A stretch of DNA of 64,000 bases, from contig CP053159.1 of the NCBI GenBank assembly GCA_014607495.2, positions 13,957,501-14,021,500 of the forward strand, read 5' to 3'. The notes below the pieces were generated by a model. The model saw only the letters and a program-made list of their open reading frames with translations. It was not told where the DNA came from and ran no database searches. The stretch comes from Carposina sasakii. Taxonomy: Eukaryota; Arthropoda; Insecta; Lepidoptera; Carposinidae. The position numbers and the translations under genes were made by a program. The number at the start of each line of letters is the position of its first letter. Within the stretch, counting starts at the first letter, position 1. Of the stretch, positions 49,270 through 58,990 are shown in pieces.

Positions 49270-51048
49270 ATGAAAAGTAAATTACAGTCTGCTATTGGGA
49301 TTAAATACCCAATCAGACGTAATGCAAAAAAAGTTAATATTAAACGAAATAACCTAGCAAATAAAATTTATACTTTTTTTAACCAAGATGATGTCAGTCG
49401 AGCTACTGCAGCTAAGAAAGAAACTAAAACAAAAAATAAAGTTAAAATGCAAAGACGATATTTGCTAGATTCGATGGTAAATTTACGGTTAAAATTTGTA
49501 AAGGAGACTGGAATTCCAATTTCATACGCCACATTCAGACGTTTCAAGCCATTTTACGTATTGATCCCAAATTTATCAAATCGAAATACTTGTCTTTGCA
49601 AAAGACACAGTAATATAGATTTCAAGTTTACATCCCTAAAAACACTAAAAAATTTTAAGGACGGTGATACTTTGGACACCGTTATAAAGTCTACAGTGTG
49701 TGATTTATACTCCCAAAAGTGCATGTATTCAACATGTGATATTTGCAAAAACAAATCAATCAGATATGACTTACTGAATATAAAATTGAATGAAAAAGTG
49801 TCTTGGCTAGAGTGGACGGTCAAAACCATAGAATATGAAAAGAACAATGAAAAAAAATCAACCAAAAAAACAATTAAACAAATAATATCAGGTATGTTAG
49901 AATCTCTATTATCAAATTTTGACACGGAATTAAGAGGCTTTAAAATTCATATTTACAACATTTCACATCAATACAAAATTTATAAATCATTGAAGGAGAA
50001 TTTACAAAGAAATGAAATTATGCTACATTGTGACTTCTCAGAAAATTATAATTGCAAATTTCATAATGAAATACAAGCAGTACATTTTGGAGCATCACAT
50101 TCACAAATCACCTTGCACACAAGCATTATATATAATGATGAAACTGATCCCGAATCATTTTGTACATTTTCCAACTGCAACAAACACACACCGGAATCGA
50201 TCTGGGCTCACTTGGAGCCCCTGATGCGTGACATTAAACATAGATTTCCTTTGAAAGACACTATACATTTCTTCTCAGATGGTCCGTCAAGTCAATACAG
50301 GCAAAAGAAGAACTTTGCCCTTCTTACCAAAATGATAGAATCTTATGGTTTTATTTTTGCAACCTGGAATTTTTTTGAAGCGGCCCATGGGAAGGGTGCA
50401 GCGGATGGGGTTGGGGGAGTAGTAAAAAGATTGTTAGATAAACAAATATCATACGGACATGATATACCTGATGCTGAAACTGCGATTCTATTACTTGAAC
50501 ACAATACTGCTACCACTGTAAAATTATTTCTTATTGATCAGGAGGACATATTGAGAATAGAAAATCAAATTGAGGGTTGTAAATTTGTGGCCGTTCCAAA
50601 TACGCAAAAAATACACCAAGTAATACCAAACGAAGATAATATAATTCAATATCGAATTTTAAGCTGCTTTTGTTTAAAGCCCAATATTTGCCAATGTTAT
50701 GCCATAAAAAGTCACAAATTAATTACTGATCATGTTAAACGTTCAAGAGCAAAACGACTTGTTATAGAATCTACATCTGAAAGTGAATCTGAGCAAGAAG
50801 ACCTAGAGATGTTAGTAACCAATAAAGTTTTACCTAATTCTGATGATGTCGAACCTATAGGAGAAACTAATCATTATCATGTCAGTAATGCATCTACTTC
50901 AAATGTTACTATTTTATCTGATATTAAAGTAAATTTTAAACCTAAGGATCTAGCAAAGATGGTTAAAAAGCCATCAAAATATTATAATGTTTCTACGGTT
51001 GATTTGAAGAGAAATTTCTGGGATCTTTTTAGTAGCGATAGTGAATAA
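49270..51048 (+). CDS. Transposase C-terminal part (putative DDE catalytic core)
   Basis: 592 codons. Numbered from this Met: a Cys/His cluster C108-C110-H113 and C144-C151-C156-C159 (CDIC), likely a zinc module. Then D255 in LHCDFSENYNCK, D337 in FFSDGPSSQYRQ and E370 in NFFEAAHGKGAADGVGG. D337 to E370 has 32 intervening residues, close to the D(34)E spacing of DDE enzymes, and D255 leads a predicted strand, so I propose these three as the metal-binding triad; H373 is an alternative fourth ligand. A second Cys group (SCFCLKPNICQCY) and an acidic Ser/Glu stretch (STSESESEQEDLE) lie near the C-terminus. The core is intact. Function as transposase is inferred; the exact family is unknown to me. 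Confidence 0.75.
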   Translation: MKSKLQSAIGIKYPIRRNAKKVNIKRNNLANKIYTFFNQDDVSRATAAKKETKTKNKVKMQRRYLLDSMVNLRLKFVKETGIPISYATFRRFKPFYVLIPNLSNRNTCLCKRHSNIDFKFTSLKTLKNFKDGDTLDTVIKSTVCDLYSQKCMYSTCDICKNKSIRYDLLNIKLNEKVSWLEWTVKTIEYEKNNEKKSTKKTIKQIISGMLESLLSNFDTELRGFKIHIYNISHQYKIYKSLKENLQRNEIMLHCDFSENYNCKFHNEIQAVHFGASHSQITLHTSIIYNDETDPESFCTFSNCNKHTPESIWAHLEPLMRDIKHRFPLKDTIHFFSDGPSSQYRQKKNFALLTKMIESYGFIFATWNFFEAAHGKGAADGVGGVVKRLLDKQISYGHDIPDAETAILLLEHNTATTVKLFLIDQEDILRIENQIEGCKFVAVPNTQKIHQVIPNEDNIIQYRILSCFCLKPNICQCYAIKSHKLITDHVKRSRAKRLVIESTSESESEQEDLEMLVTNKVLPNSDDVEPIGETNHYHVSNASTSNVTILSDIKVNFKPKDLAKMVKKPSKYYNVSTVDLKRNFWDLFSSDSE

Positions 51049-51064
51049 TATGTATAGTTATATA

Positions 51065-51447
51065 AGGTCTACCTATTCATACACGAAATATTTTAAGGGT
51101 ATCATCTAACGGTTTTTAACTGTTAGACGGTTATAACGAAGCCATTTCAAAAGTTTTTTTTCTAATTTTATTAAATATATTTACATTAAATAATTTAAAA
51201 TTACTTGAGCTACAAAATAAATACTGGTTTCTTATTTTTTGACCTTTAACATTCAGAACGTTTATTTATTTACTTTCATTTAAGGGGTTTTCATTAAAGG
51301 TTTTATGCAAAATATATAAAAAAAAATTGAATTATAATAATTTCGTAAAAAGAAAAACACTTAAAATATTTTTTTTTGTTGTTTTGTATCTTTAGATACG
51401 ACTTAAGAAGCTACTGTTAAAATATTTCATGTATGAATAGGCAGACA
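51065..51447. mobile_element. Possible small MITE nested in the 3' part of the DDE element
   Basis: CCTATTCATACACGAAATAT near the left edge is mirrored at 51416-51440 (28-bp arms, 2-3 mismatches). TTATATA lies outside both ends (51058-51064 and 51448-51454). AT-richness makes the duplication weak evidence. Confidence 0.45.
51216..51221 (+). promoter_or_regulatory. Candidate poly(A) signal for the transposase transcript
   Basis: AATAAA about 170 bases after the stop codon, inside the possible nested MITE. Confidence 0.3.
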
Positions 51448-51933
51448 TTATATATAAATATTAGGAAGTTAATCGTGCAGTATTATCATGACGATAGAGA
51501 GAATGTTCAAAGTTCGCATTTTAATATTATATTTTTATTTTCGATTTATGATTAACTGAGTAACCATCTTCAAATTAAACATAACCCTGACGGTTTTATT
51601 ATTGTCATTATTTTGTATGTTTCATGTTTATGTTCACTATGTCCAGTACAGCCGCGGGGTCTACGCTAAGCTAGCTATTCATGTGAGTGACTTAAAGAAA
51701 TGTAGGAGCGCGACGGAGTTACGCCGATATAAACCTAACCTGTGTCTATGTGCACACTCACACAAATGCAAAGCTCGGCTTAAACCTCACGAACTGTACA
51801 TAATAATGTACGTGTACGTGTTTGATTAATTATTACAATATTAAATACTAAAAAACTGTTTTATTTACCACTGTGAATGCAGCCCTTGTTTTCTTTTATG
51901 TTACTTTTATGTTATTGTGACATAAAAGTAACA

Positions 51934-51967
51934 TTTCTGAAATGAGCAATTATTTTGAAAATGACCC
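51934..51967 (-). repeat. Right terminal inverted repeat of the DDE element
   Basis: Perfect inverse of 47304-47337. Confidence 0.9.
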
Positions 51968-52093
51968 TAAAACGATAATAATACGTTTTTGAGAGAAATT
52001 TTTTAAACTGTATAAAATCTCAGGACTTTTCCATGGAAATCGGGCCTTTTCTCCGGTCTTTTGATTTTTTCAACTGGTAACCCTACTGAGGGT

Positions 52094-52744
52094 GCTCCTC
52101 GTATTTCATACGAGACTTCATACAAATGCGTACTCGTATTAAAAGGTTTCGCATCAGCTGCAAGTGCAGTCTCGGCCAGCATCAGAAGAGCACCAATGGT
52201 TTCTTCAATGGCAGGTGGTACATGCTGAGACATTCAAGTCCCCTGACTTCCGACTTCCTACTCTGATAACTCTGAAGAAACCAGTTTATACCATATCAAA
52301 GCCGGTGGAGCTAGATTCGAACCCAAGAACTCACTATCATATATCTGACTGACTGGCATCTATAACTGTATAGGTATTCAAAATAGGCATAGATATTCAA
52401 ATTCTAAAATTATGTTTTTGCGCAAAACAACATCCTGTCCATTTATTTAGATGCTGGGACATAATGAATCTTGAAGATACAGGCTTGTATCTTTGTGACC
52501 GTTTTTTGCAAAGCTTAATCAGTTTTATTCTCTACCTGAGTTTTTAGTTTAATGTTTCAAATATGAGGTATAAGGTGCTTCTTTTGAATATGAAACTGGC
52601 TTCAACTTTGAATCAGGTAAGATTCAAAATTAGATAAAACCAAACGTCGCTGTTATTGCTTGAATAAAATTATCTTTTGCAGATATACCCCCTCATAAAC
52701 TTCCGAATAACAGCATCTGAATCAATCTAATAAGATGATCTTTT
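52094..52744. other. Intergenic, no gene
   Basis: Contains a SINE-like scrap with a B-box-like GATTCGAACCCAAGAACTC at about 52315. Otherwise nothing recognised. Confidence 0.35.
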
Positions 52745-53030
52745 AGAACTTATCGGATTTTACATTAGCTGCATCTCTTTCCGTGCATAACAGGAACTCG
52801 AGCATTCTCTCAAGCGGTAAGCTAGCAATTAATATAAGCAATAAATATTAAGATTTTCAATGTATGTATACCAAATGTTTGATATTGAATAAATTTTATT
52901 ATTATAATTTGTAACAGAAACCATCAGTTACAGAAACCATCTCCGCTATGCTAAACGTGACTGTGAGATCTCCTTTATGATCTTGAAGTTTTGCCTACCC
53001 AATTCGAGAACACAGTGTGTACTTGCATGT
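52745..53030 (+). repeat. SINE-like dispersed repeat, copy f, interrupted
   Basis: AGCTGCATCTCTTTCCGTGC, then a gap of unrelated AT-rich sequence (about 52825-52935), then CTCCGCTATGCTAAACGTGA and CCCAATTCGAGAACACAGTG. Confidence 0.55.
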
Positions 53031-53765
53031 ATAAAAATATATCGATTACAACATTGATACGTATTTTTTATTTGACTGACTTTTTAAATGTTAAAATTAA
53101 ACTTCATAGCGATATGGGAAGTGACCCCTGCGTTTCTCAATTTATAAATGGCAGATGTGTAATAAACACAAACGCAATTTCATCATAAATTAGTTCATAG
53201 ATCAACATTGATAATGAAACAAGGTGGACCAAGTCTCGATGGAGCTGCTTGTTTATCTCTAAAAAGTAATGAAATCTAGACAAAGTCGTGCCAAGTGTAA
53301 GGTTCCTTACTGCGATTTCTTTATTATTATAATTAATGTTGTGTGATTGGATGGGATTTCACTTATTTTTGTAGAAACGTGGGCATATTTATTTATTTCC
53401 TTTAATTTTATTTATATGCAGATTAAAAGCAGAAGGGGAGGCATTCTTCCAGCAGTGGAACGCTATTAGAAGATGTCTCCCACTACGCTAGATTTTTGCA
53501 ATGACAGTCGATTTATTTATGTACCAATAGTAGAAGGGAGCATTACCATATCTCTAATACAGCTGAGACCAGCTGAGGGTTCCTCATCAGATACTTCAAA
53601 CCTTCGATTTTTGACATCAAATGAAGCGGCCCACCAAGTTGAATATTTTTTGTAAAGCGGTGTGTCGATCTCTATTAGTTTGGTTGGGCTCTTGTGTTTT
53701 CTAATCCAGACCTTCGATTATCCTAGTTTTTATAGTTTTCCTTTATGTAGCCATTAAACCCTAAC
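53031..53765. other. Intergenic, nothing recognised
   Basis: A 60-codon ORF at 53473 has no known motif. Confidence 0.4.
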
Positions 53766-53960
53766 TCTGTACCAAATTTCAGCTCTGAGTTTATGGGAAG
53801 TACTAGTTCTATTTTGATGATCATGAGTGAGTGAGTGAGTGTCATATATGAGAAACTTTGTTTTCGCTTAACTTCGGAACTAAATGACCTACAGACTTGA
53901 AATTTTGGATTATACCTTACTGGATGACTAAAATTTCTGCGTTCTGGTCTTATCCAGAGG
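53766..53960 (+). repeat. Common insect dispersed repeat with (GTGA)n
   Basis: CTGTACCAAATTTCAGCTCT, then GTGAGTGAGTGAGTG at about 53826, then ACTTCGGAACTAAATGACC. The pattern is familiar from lepidopteran retroelement 3' regions. Confidence 0.5.
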
Positions 53961-54821
53961 TTCTCAAATAGGGGCCTGAAAATGCGGCGAAATAGTTCCA
54001 GTAAAGCATCGCTGCTTCATGCAGTAAAGGATGGTACGGCAGTGTTTGCTTCGCGCCCGACTTGGCGGGCACTGCCGTGCCCCCCGATACACAGACCAGG
54101 GTATGATATATGATGTGGTCATCCTATCTGTAACAAAGTTTTCAACATTTTGTACAAATATAAATCTATTGATTGATGACATAAATAATAGCAGTACCTA
54201 TAATTTAATTTTGTTATAATTAATTTAGCTTAGCAGTGGACTTTAGAAAAGAAAAGCGATCACTCGCTTTCCGTAAACGACAATCGCTTCATCCGTTCAT
54301 AATTTAATGTTCCTTCTAGTCACATATAATTACCTTCGTTAGTTGCGTAGTTTATAGATTCCTACGTATAAACACACACATTTATACACAATAAATCATG
54401 TTTGTTTATGTGAGTATGTTATATTTTATTAATTTAAACTAGATTGAAGTCCAGTGGAAAAAATGTGTCGACACGTCAACTCCATTCTATGACAGCGAAT
54501 TTTGCATCTTTTATAAATTAACTAGTTTTATATTTTTGGCATTCACATTTTATTATACCACTTAGGGAAAAATGATCGCATCAGATAAACTTTATCTTTA
54601 GTCAGAGTTGTTCTTTGTTTATTTGTACAATAACTCAGATTTCATCAAGATATAAACAAGTATTAGGTATCTGTCACCCTTTAGGTAAAATTGTTTTTGC
54701 TAGTGATTAAAGTAAATGCATAACGTGATCAATTAAATTAATAAACGTGATTTACTAACAAAGATAGATAGGTCAATCTCGGAAGAGGGCAGTATTTGCC
54801 GAGCTGATAATTATAACTATA
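53961..54821. other. Intergenic, no gene
   Basis: A GC-rich inverted motif GGCACTGCCGTGCCCCC lies near 54068. AT-rich otherwise, nothing recognised. Confidence 0.4.
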
Positions 54822-55157
54822 CAAGAAGTTTTTTCGTTGCCACCCTTAACGAAAGGTACGTACTCTATACATCAAATAAAGTAAGTTTTCATTTATTACT
54901 TGATCGGGCGAAATTTATAGTGTCCAGTGTTTATGCTACTTTTTGCACAGACAGATATTAATTATTTCTCGTGAAAAGGTCTTGCTACGCGCGTCTATGT
55001 GCATTTATGCAGAAAAACGCAGTCTATTTACTCAACTTTGGACCCTAATATCTTGGGAACCAGACACTTCCGAGGTATGCTTCCATGGAGAAAAATGATC
55101 GTGATGATGAGGAGATTCCGTAGTTTTCGGGAACGTTGACGACCAAAAATCATCCTG
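54822..55157 (-). mobile_element. CAGGGTG MITE family, copy 7
   Basis: CAAGAAGTTTTTTCGTTGCC to AAAAATCATCCTG, TA on both sides. Lacks about 45 bp of the poly(T) segment. Confidence 0.8.
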
Positions 55158-55583
55158 TATATAGATACTATAGGTACTTAGGGCAGATTTTGCCGAAGGT
55201 CAAATAACCTAGGATAAAGATGTCTCTATTTTGATCAAGTTTTAGAGAAAGACATAATCAATTTTATCCTTCAGGACGTGACAGAAATTACGTACCTACT
55301 TTCTAAAGACTACTCCTGATTTATAGCTGAACCGATTTTTTTAAAGAACCATCAACTGACAGAGCGTTTGTATGATAAGTTGTTTAAAGATATCAACATC
55401 ATTTAGTATTTTAAAATCATCAATATGTTTTTTGGCTTCAATTCGTTACTGCTCAGCTACAACAACGGCTTTAATATTAACTTGTTATATTGTAGAGAAT
55501 TCGATATTTTTCAGACGCTACATAGCATTTGTAAATGTATCGATTTGTATATGTATCAATGCGGGGTAGTGTGAAATGTGTGG
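55158..55583. other. Intergenic, nothing recognised
   Basis: AT-rich, no supported feature. Confidence 0.45.
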
Positions 55584-55591
55584 CTACGTGC

Positions 55592-56012
55592 CACTGGCGG
55601 ACTAAGACTTTTTGAGGCCCGGGGCGGTCTTTAATTTTAGGGCCCCCTGGCGCCCGCCCTCCAGATTTACTGAATTAAACAAATGCAGATAGATAGAAAC
55701 TAAAATTTTAATCAATATTTTTTATCATTACAGCTTTCAAATAAAAAACAAGCAACCACACTACAAGTAATTAAAATTAATTACAAACATTTCAAATTGT
55801 GTTTTCTAGCTTTTAATGCACTAAATTTATTAATAACGTCATCAAAATCCAAAACCGATGCTGCTTTTCTTTCAATCGACAAAATATTGACTATTATTAA
55901 AATATTGTCTAAGTAGACAAGGAATTTTTTTTAAAATATGCCAATCCGAGGCCCCTCAGTTGTGGGGCCCGGGGCGGACCGCCCCCACCGCCCCCCTGTT
56001 AGTCCGTCAGTG
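55592..56012. mobile_element. hAT MITE with perfect 8-bp duplication
   Basis: Ends CACTGGCGGACTAAG and CTGTTAGTCCGTCAGTG, followed inward by very GC-rich blocks (GGCCCGGGGCGG and its mirror), with an AT-rich centre. CTACGTGC flanks both sides exactly (55584-55591 and 56013-56020). 421 bp, non-coding. Confidence 0.88.
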
Positions 56013-56020
56013 CTACGTGC

Positions 56021-56895
56021 GTTAGCTTTTTGCTTGATTTACCGGGCAGGCTCATACATTTTGTCATCGGGTACCCGGCACCGGCTAACCGGAACAACGT
56101 GTGAAATGGGGCTTTAGTCTACAACACCTCCACGTTTACTCTGGCATTCGTGGAAATATTGTCACTGCCCTGGCTTTATAGTTCATAACAGAACAGTTCA
56201 AAACAACATTATTATGTTATTTTTATAGATAAATACAATTATCCTCTAATAAAGTTACATTTCCTGACTGATTTATCAACACCGAGACAATACTTATGAA
56301 TCTCGAAGCGTGATATTTGGATCATGGCTTCCTCTTGTGACATATACTACGGGAACGGGAATTAACGGAAATTCTAAAGTTTGCTGGACGATGTCGTGGG
56401 CGGCCGCTGGTTTACCCATATATTTAATTATGCTGTACTTATGGCAATACTCATTTAATTACATTACAAACTAACAAACAATTTGAGTCTACTGTATATG
56501 GAGGTACTTAACTATTGTTAATGTACACAGACTGTGTTAAATGTACACAGTGCAGACATCTTCATAAATAAAAAAAAATGAATTAAAAAAAATCGAAGAT
56601 GCCAAAACTAAATTAGCGCTAACAAAAAAATACGTAAATATAAATCTAAAACGATATTTAGATCCTCCAAATAAACTAATTATGTAAAAACATCCCAAAA
56701 ATATTTTTTATGTATGTTTGACTTTTTTGACCCCTGCAGTTGGATCATTGACATTATTTTTTACATAATTTACACCTTTGTGAGTGCGCATCAATTATGT
56801 TTAGTTATTCATTAGGCTCCTGCGTATTGCATTCTGTATTGTAATACTTGATATCTGACAACGTGAAAACTCTTGATACTAAGGTAGTAGGAACA
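56021..56895. other. Intergenic, nothing recognised
   Basis: AT-rich with no supported feature. Confidence 0.45.
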
Positions 56896-56899
56896 TATA

Positions 56900-57435
56900 C
56901 AGGTTGTTTTTTTGTGGCCACCCTTAACGAAGGGTGTGGAAAAAACGGGGAAAATAATAAACTCTATACGGTCAAGTTATCCAAAGTAAGTTTATGCCAA
57001 AAAAAAATGCTGAAATGGAAAAAAATAATTTTTTTTTAGACTGCCTGATGCAGAACCCTTTTTTTTAAATTCCTTGATCGTCAGCGAAATTTATAACGTG
57101 TCTAGTAACCTGTTTATAAATTTGTTAGTTTAGGAAAAGTTTTCATTTTAGACAGATAAATTCCCTGTTAATTATTTTTCGTGAAAAAATAAATCCAGGG
57201 GCAAACGTTTAAACACGTTGGAATTGACGCAAGCGTTTTCTATGTGCATTTATGCAGAAAAAGTATGTTCGCAGTCTATTTACTCAAAGTACTTTGGACC
57301 TTAATATTTTGGAACGACCAGACACTTCCCAGGTATGCTTCCATGGAGAAAAATGATCGTGATGATGAGGAGTTATTCCTCCTGCGTAGTTGCATTCGGG
57401 AATACGTTGATATCGACCAACGTGAAATCACCTTG
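56900..57435 (-). mobile_element. CAGGGTG MITE family, copy 8, with many short insertions
   Basis: Follows copy 6 block by block (CCAGGTATGCTTCCATGGAG is exact) but is 536 bp instead of 382, because more than 15 separate short insertions (about 2-30 bases) break it. Base substitutions between the insertions are few. Confidence 0.75.
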
Positions 57436-57639
57436 ATACTAAGTATAGAACATATATAGATAGTATAAATACATATGCACAAGGCTGTGCTCCTAAAAAT
57501 TACGAAGACCCACAGAATCACGAAGGAAATTTTACAGACACGTTTGGCATAGTTTATTTAAGTAGTAGTACGTTACGTAGGTAAGTATTTAAAAGTAATT
57601 TTCCACTAAAGTATTCTAGGCAATCAATTTGATTTTCCG

Positions 57640-57895
57640 TGGTATAAACATACATACATACATACAATCACGCCTTTATCCCTTACGGGGTAGGCAGAGT
57701 ACCAAGGGCCGATAGAACCACATGGTGCCACTTCTGACCAATTTTGAGGGTATAGTTGAGATGTACAAGTTCGGTTAGTAGTGACAGGTGGTCAGCCCAT
57801 CGCCTACAAAACACCAAGACCCTCTTGTCTCTCTACTGACTTGTACAGTATGCCCAGGAACAGAAGCAGCTGTAGTATTGACAGCATAGAAGGTA
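57640..57895 (-). repeat. Retroelement 3' repeat with (TATG)n tail
   Basis: Starts with CATACATACATACAATCACG and continues CCCTTACGGGGTAGGCAGAG, then GTGACAGGTGGTCAGCCCAT. Inverse of 44025-44265. Confidence 0.65.
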
Positions 57896-58084
57896 TAAAC
57901 CGTGCAAGGATATCAAATTTAAGTATGAATAGGTATTGCAAATAAACTTGTATCTAGCTTTAAGTTTGTGTAAATTAATTACATAACGGAAACTTCGCTC
58001 TTACGGTATTACTTAAAGTAAGTATGTACGTTACTTATTTTGAAGTAGCAATAGCTGTTTTCAATATACCTACTGCAATATAAA

Positions 58085-58145
58085 TAAATAAAATTAAATT
58101 CATTTATTTCGGAAACAAGAGTCCGTAGTGTTAGTAATAAAATAG
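58085..58145 (-). repeat. LINE 3' tail scrap
   Basis: AATTCATTTATTTCGGAAAC resembles 39267-39300 (AAAATCTTTATTTCGGACAA). Both look like retroelement 3' ends on the minus strand. Confidence 0.35.
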
Positions 58146-58239
58146 ATCTTATAACAACTATGTTAGTAAAACAATTTGAAATAATTTAATTTATAGGTAA
58201 CCACAATTTAGTTTAGGAATTATATATACTTAATTAATT

Positions 58240-58460
58240 TTAGTGTCTTTGTCGAGCTGGACGCGAGTACAGTGCTGCATAATGACGCTGTCCACGTCCT
58301 GCCTGTTGGCGTGGACTGTTGGCGTAGGCTGTTGGCGCTGCCCCGCACCCACTGCATCGGCGATGCTATGCGCTCCCCGCTCCCTAATGATAGCCGAGAG
58401 GTAATCTATCTAGTAACCTCGGCTGCCGCTAACATCTCCGATGCCCCAACAGTCCCCTAA
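58240..58460 (+). other. GC-rich patch with a 62-codon ORF of unknown nature
   Basis: GC content jumps here; the ORF (58272-58460) has no known motif and no clear splice sites. It may be a repeat fragment or an unannotated exon. No function claimed. Confidence 0.25.
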
Positions 58461-58914
58461 ATGCATTGTTATATTGAGTGCGTAGGGATTTATACATTAG
58501 TTGGGTATAATTAATCCACAGACTGCACGTGTACAGCGAATGACAATATGCTCTGACAAGCATTTCAGTTTTCGTGCAACGCGCAAACCTGCGGGAAAGC
58601 ATGCAAAATTTCGCCCTAATCGGAAACCGGGAAGTAGATTAAATTTAACTTGCAAGATTTGGTTCCAGACAACGGGACAGGTGAAACTAAATAAAAGCTT
58701 ATAATATCTACAGTTTTTTTGCCGAAGGTAGCTTACCGTGGAAGAATCATAGTAATCGTTACCAGAACTAGCACCTTCCGCTTTCGTTTCTTTCCTGTAC
58801 TATCGTACTGTGACGTACATACGTATATACATGCCTGTGTTACCAAAAACAGCAAATGTAATCTTAACATAGCGGGGTCAAGTGTAAAAGATCAGGGGCA
58901 AATGTCTAGATCGT

Positions 58915-58990
58915 CCCCTGACAGAACCCCTAAATTCCTTAGTCGACTCTTACGAGATGCACGGTAGGAGACGCAGCTCATGTATTCTTG
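58915..58990 (-). repeat. SINE-like dispersed repeat, scrap g
   Basis: TTAGTCGACTCTTACGAGAT then GCACGGTAGGAGACGCAGCT is a degraded reverse complement of copies a-d. Confidence 0.5.

Larger units (their letters stand above)
48640..51048 (+). pseudogene. Transposase gene of the DDE element, continuous frame with one in-frame TAA
   Basis: The two long ORFs lie in the same frame: the first stops at TAA 49264-49266, one AAA codon follows, and the second opens with ATG at 49270. Counting the stop, the frame spans 802 sense-or-stop codons before the final TAA at 51046. Features in order: basic N-terminus and coiled coil (208 residues), then a basic region, a Cys/His cluster, an RNase H-like core and an acidic tail. 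I recall proteins with the SDG..SQY...HGK..ADGVGG pattern from many animal genomes, mostly unnamed. The family assignment as a transposase is inference from motif spacing and from the flanking terminal repeats. Alternatives to a dead gene are stop readthrough or reinitiation at the ATG three bases downstream. Confidence 0.75.
47304..51967 (+). mobile_element. 4.66-kb DDE-type DNA transposon with 34-bp perfect terminal inverted repeats
   Basis: Terminal inverted repeats at 47304-47337 and 51934-51967 (starting GGGTCATTTTC) are identical over 34 bases and flanked by TAAA (47300-47303 and 51968-51971), the longest perfect direct repeat. It contains one transposase-like gene with a spliced leader and an in-frame stop. 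Perfect ends suggest recent activity; the broken frame suggests this copy now needs help from another or uses readthrough or reinitiation. The 4-bp duplication and protein do not fit Tc1/mariner (TA), Harbinger (TWA) or hAT (8 bp). Superfamily left open. Confidence 0.8.
47010..52085. mobile_element. hAT-like MITE split by a nested transposon
   Basis: Ends TAGGGTTACCA and TGGTAACCCTA, flanked by CAGAGGGT (47002-47009) and CTGAGGGT (52086-52093), 7 of 8 identical. Removing the insert leaves about 408 bp (47010-47303 plus 51972-52085), the size class of copies A-C. Repeated TCAGGA motifs lie near both ends, like the CCTG/CAGG subterminal motifs of copies A-C. The interior is otherwise a different family. 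Confidence 0.8.
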
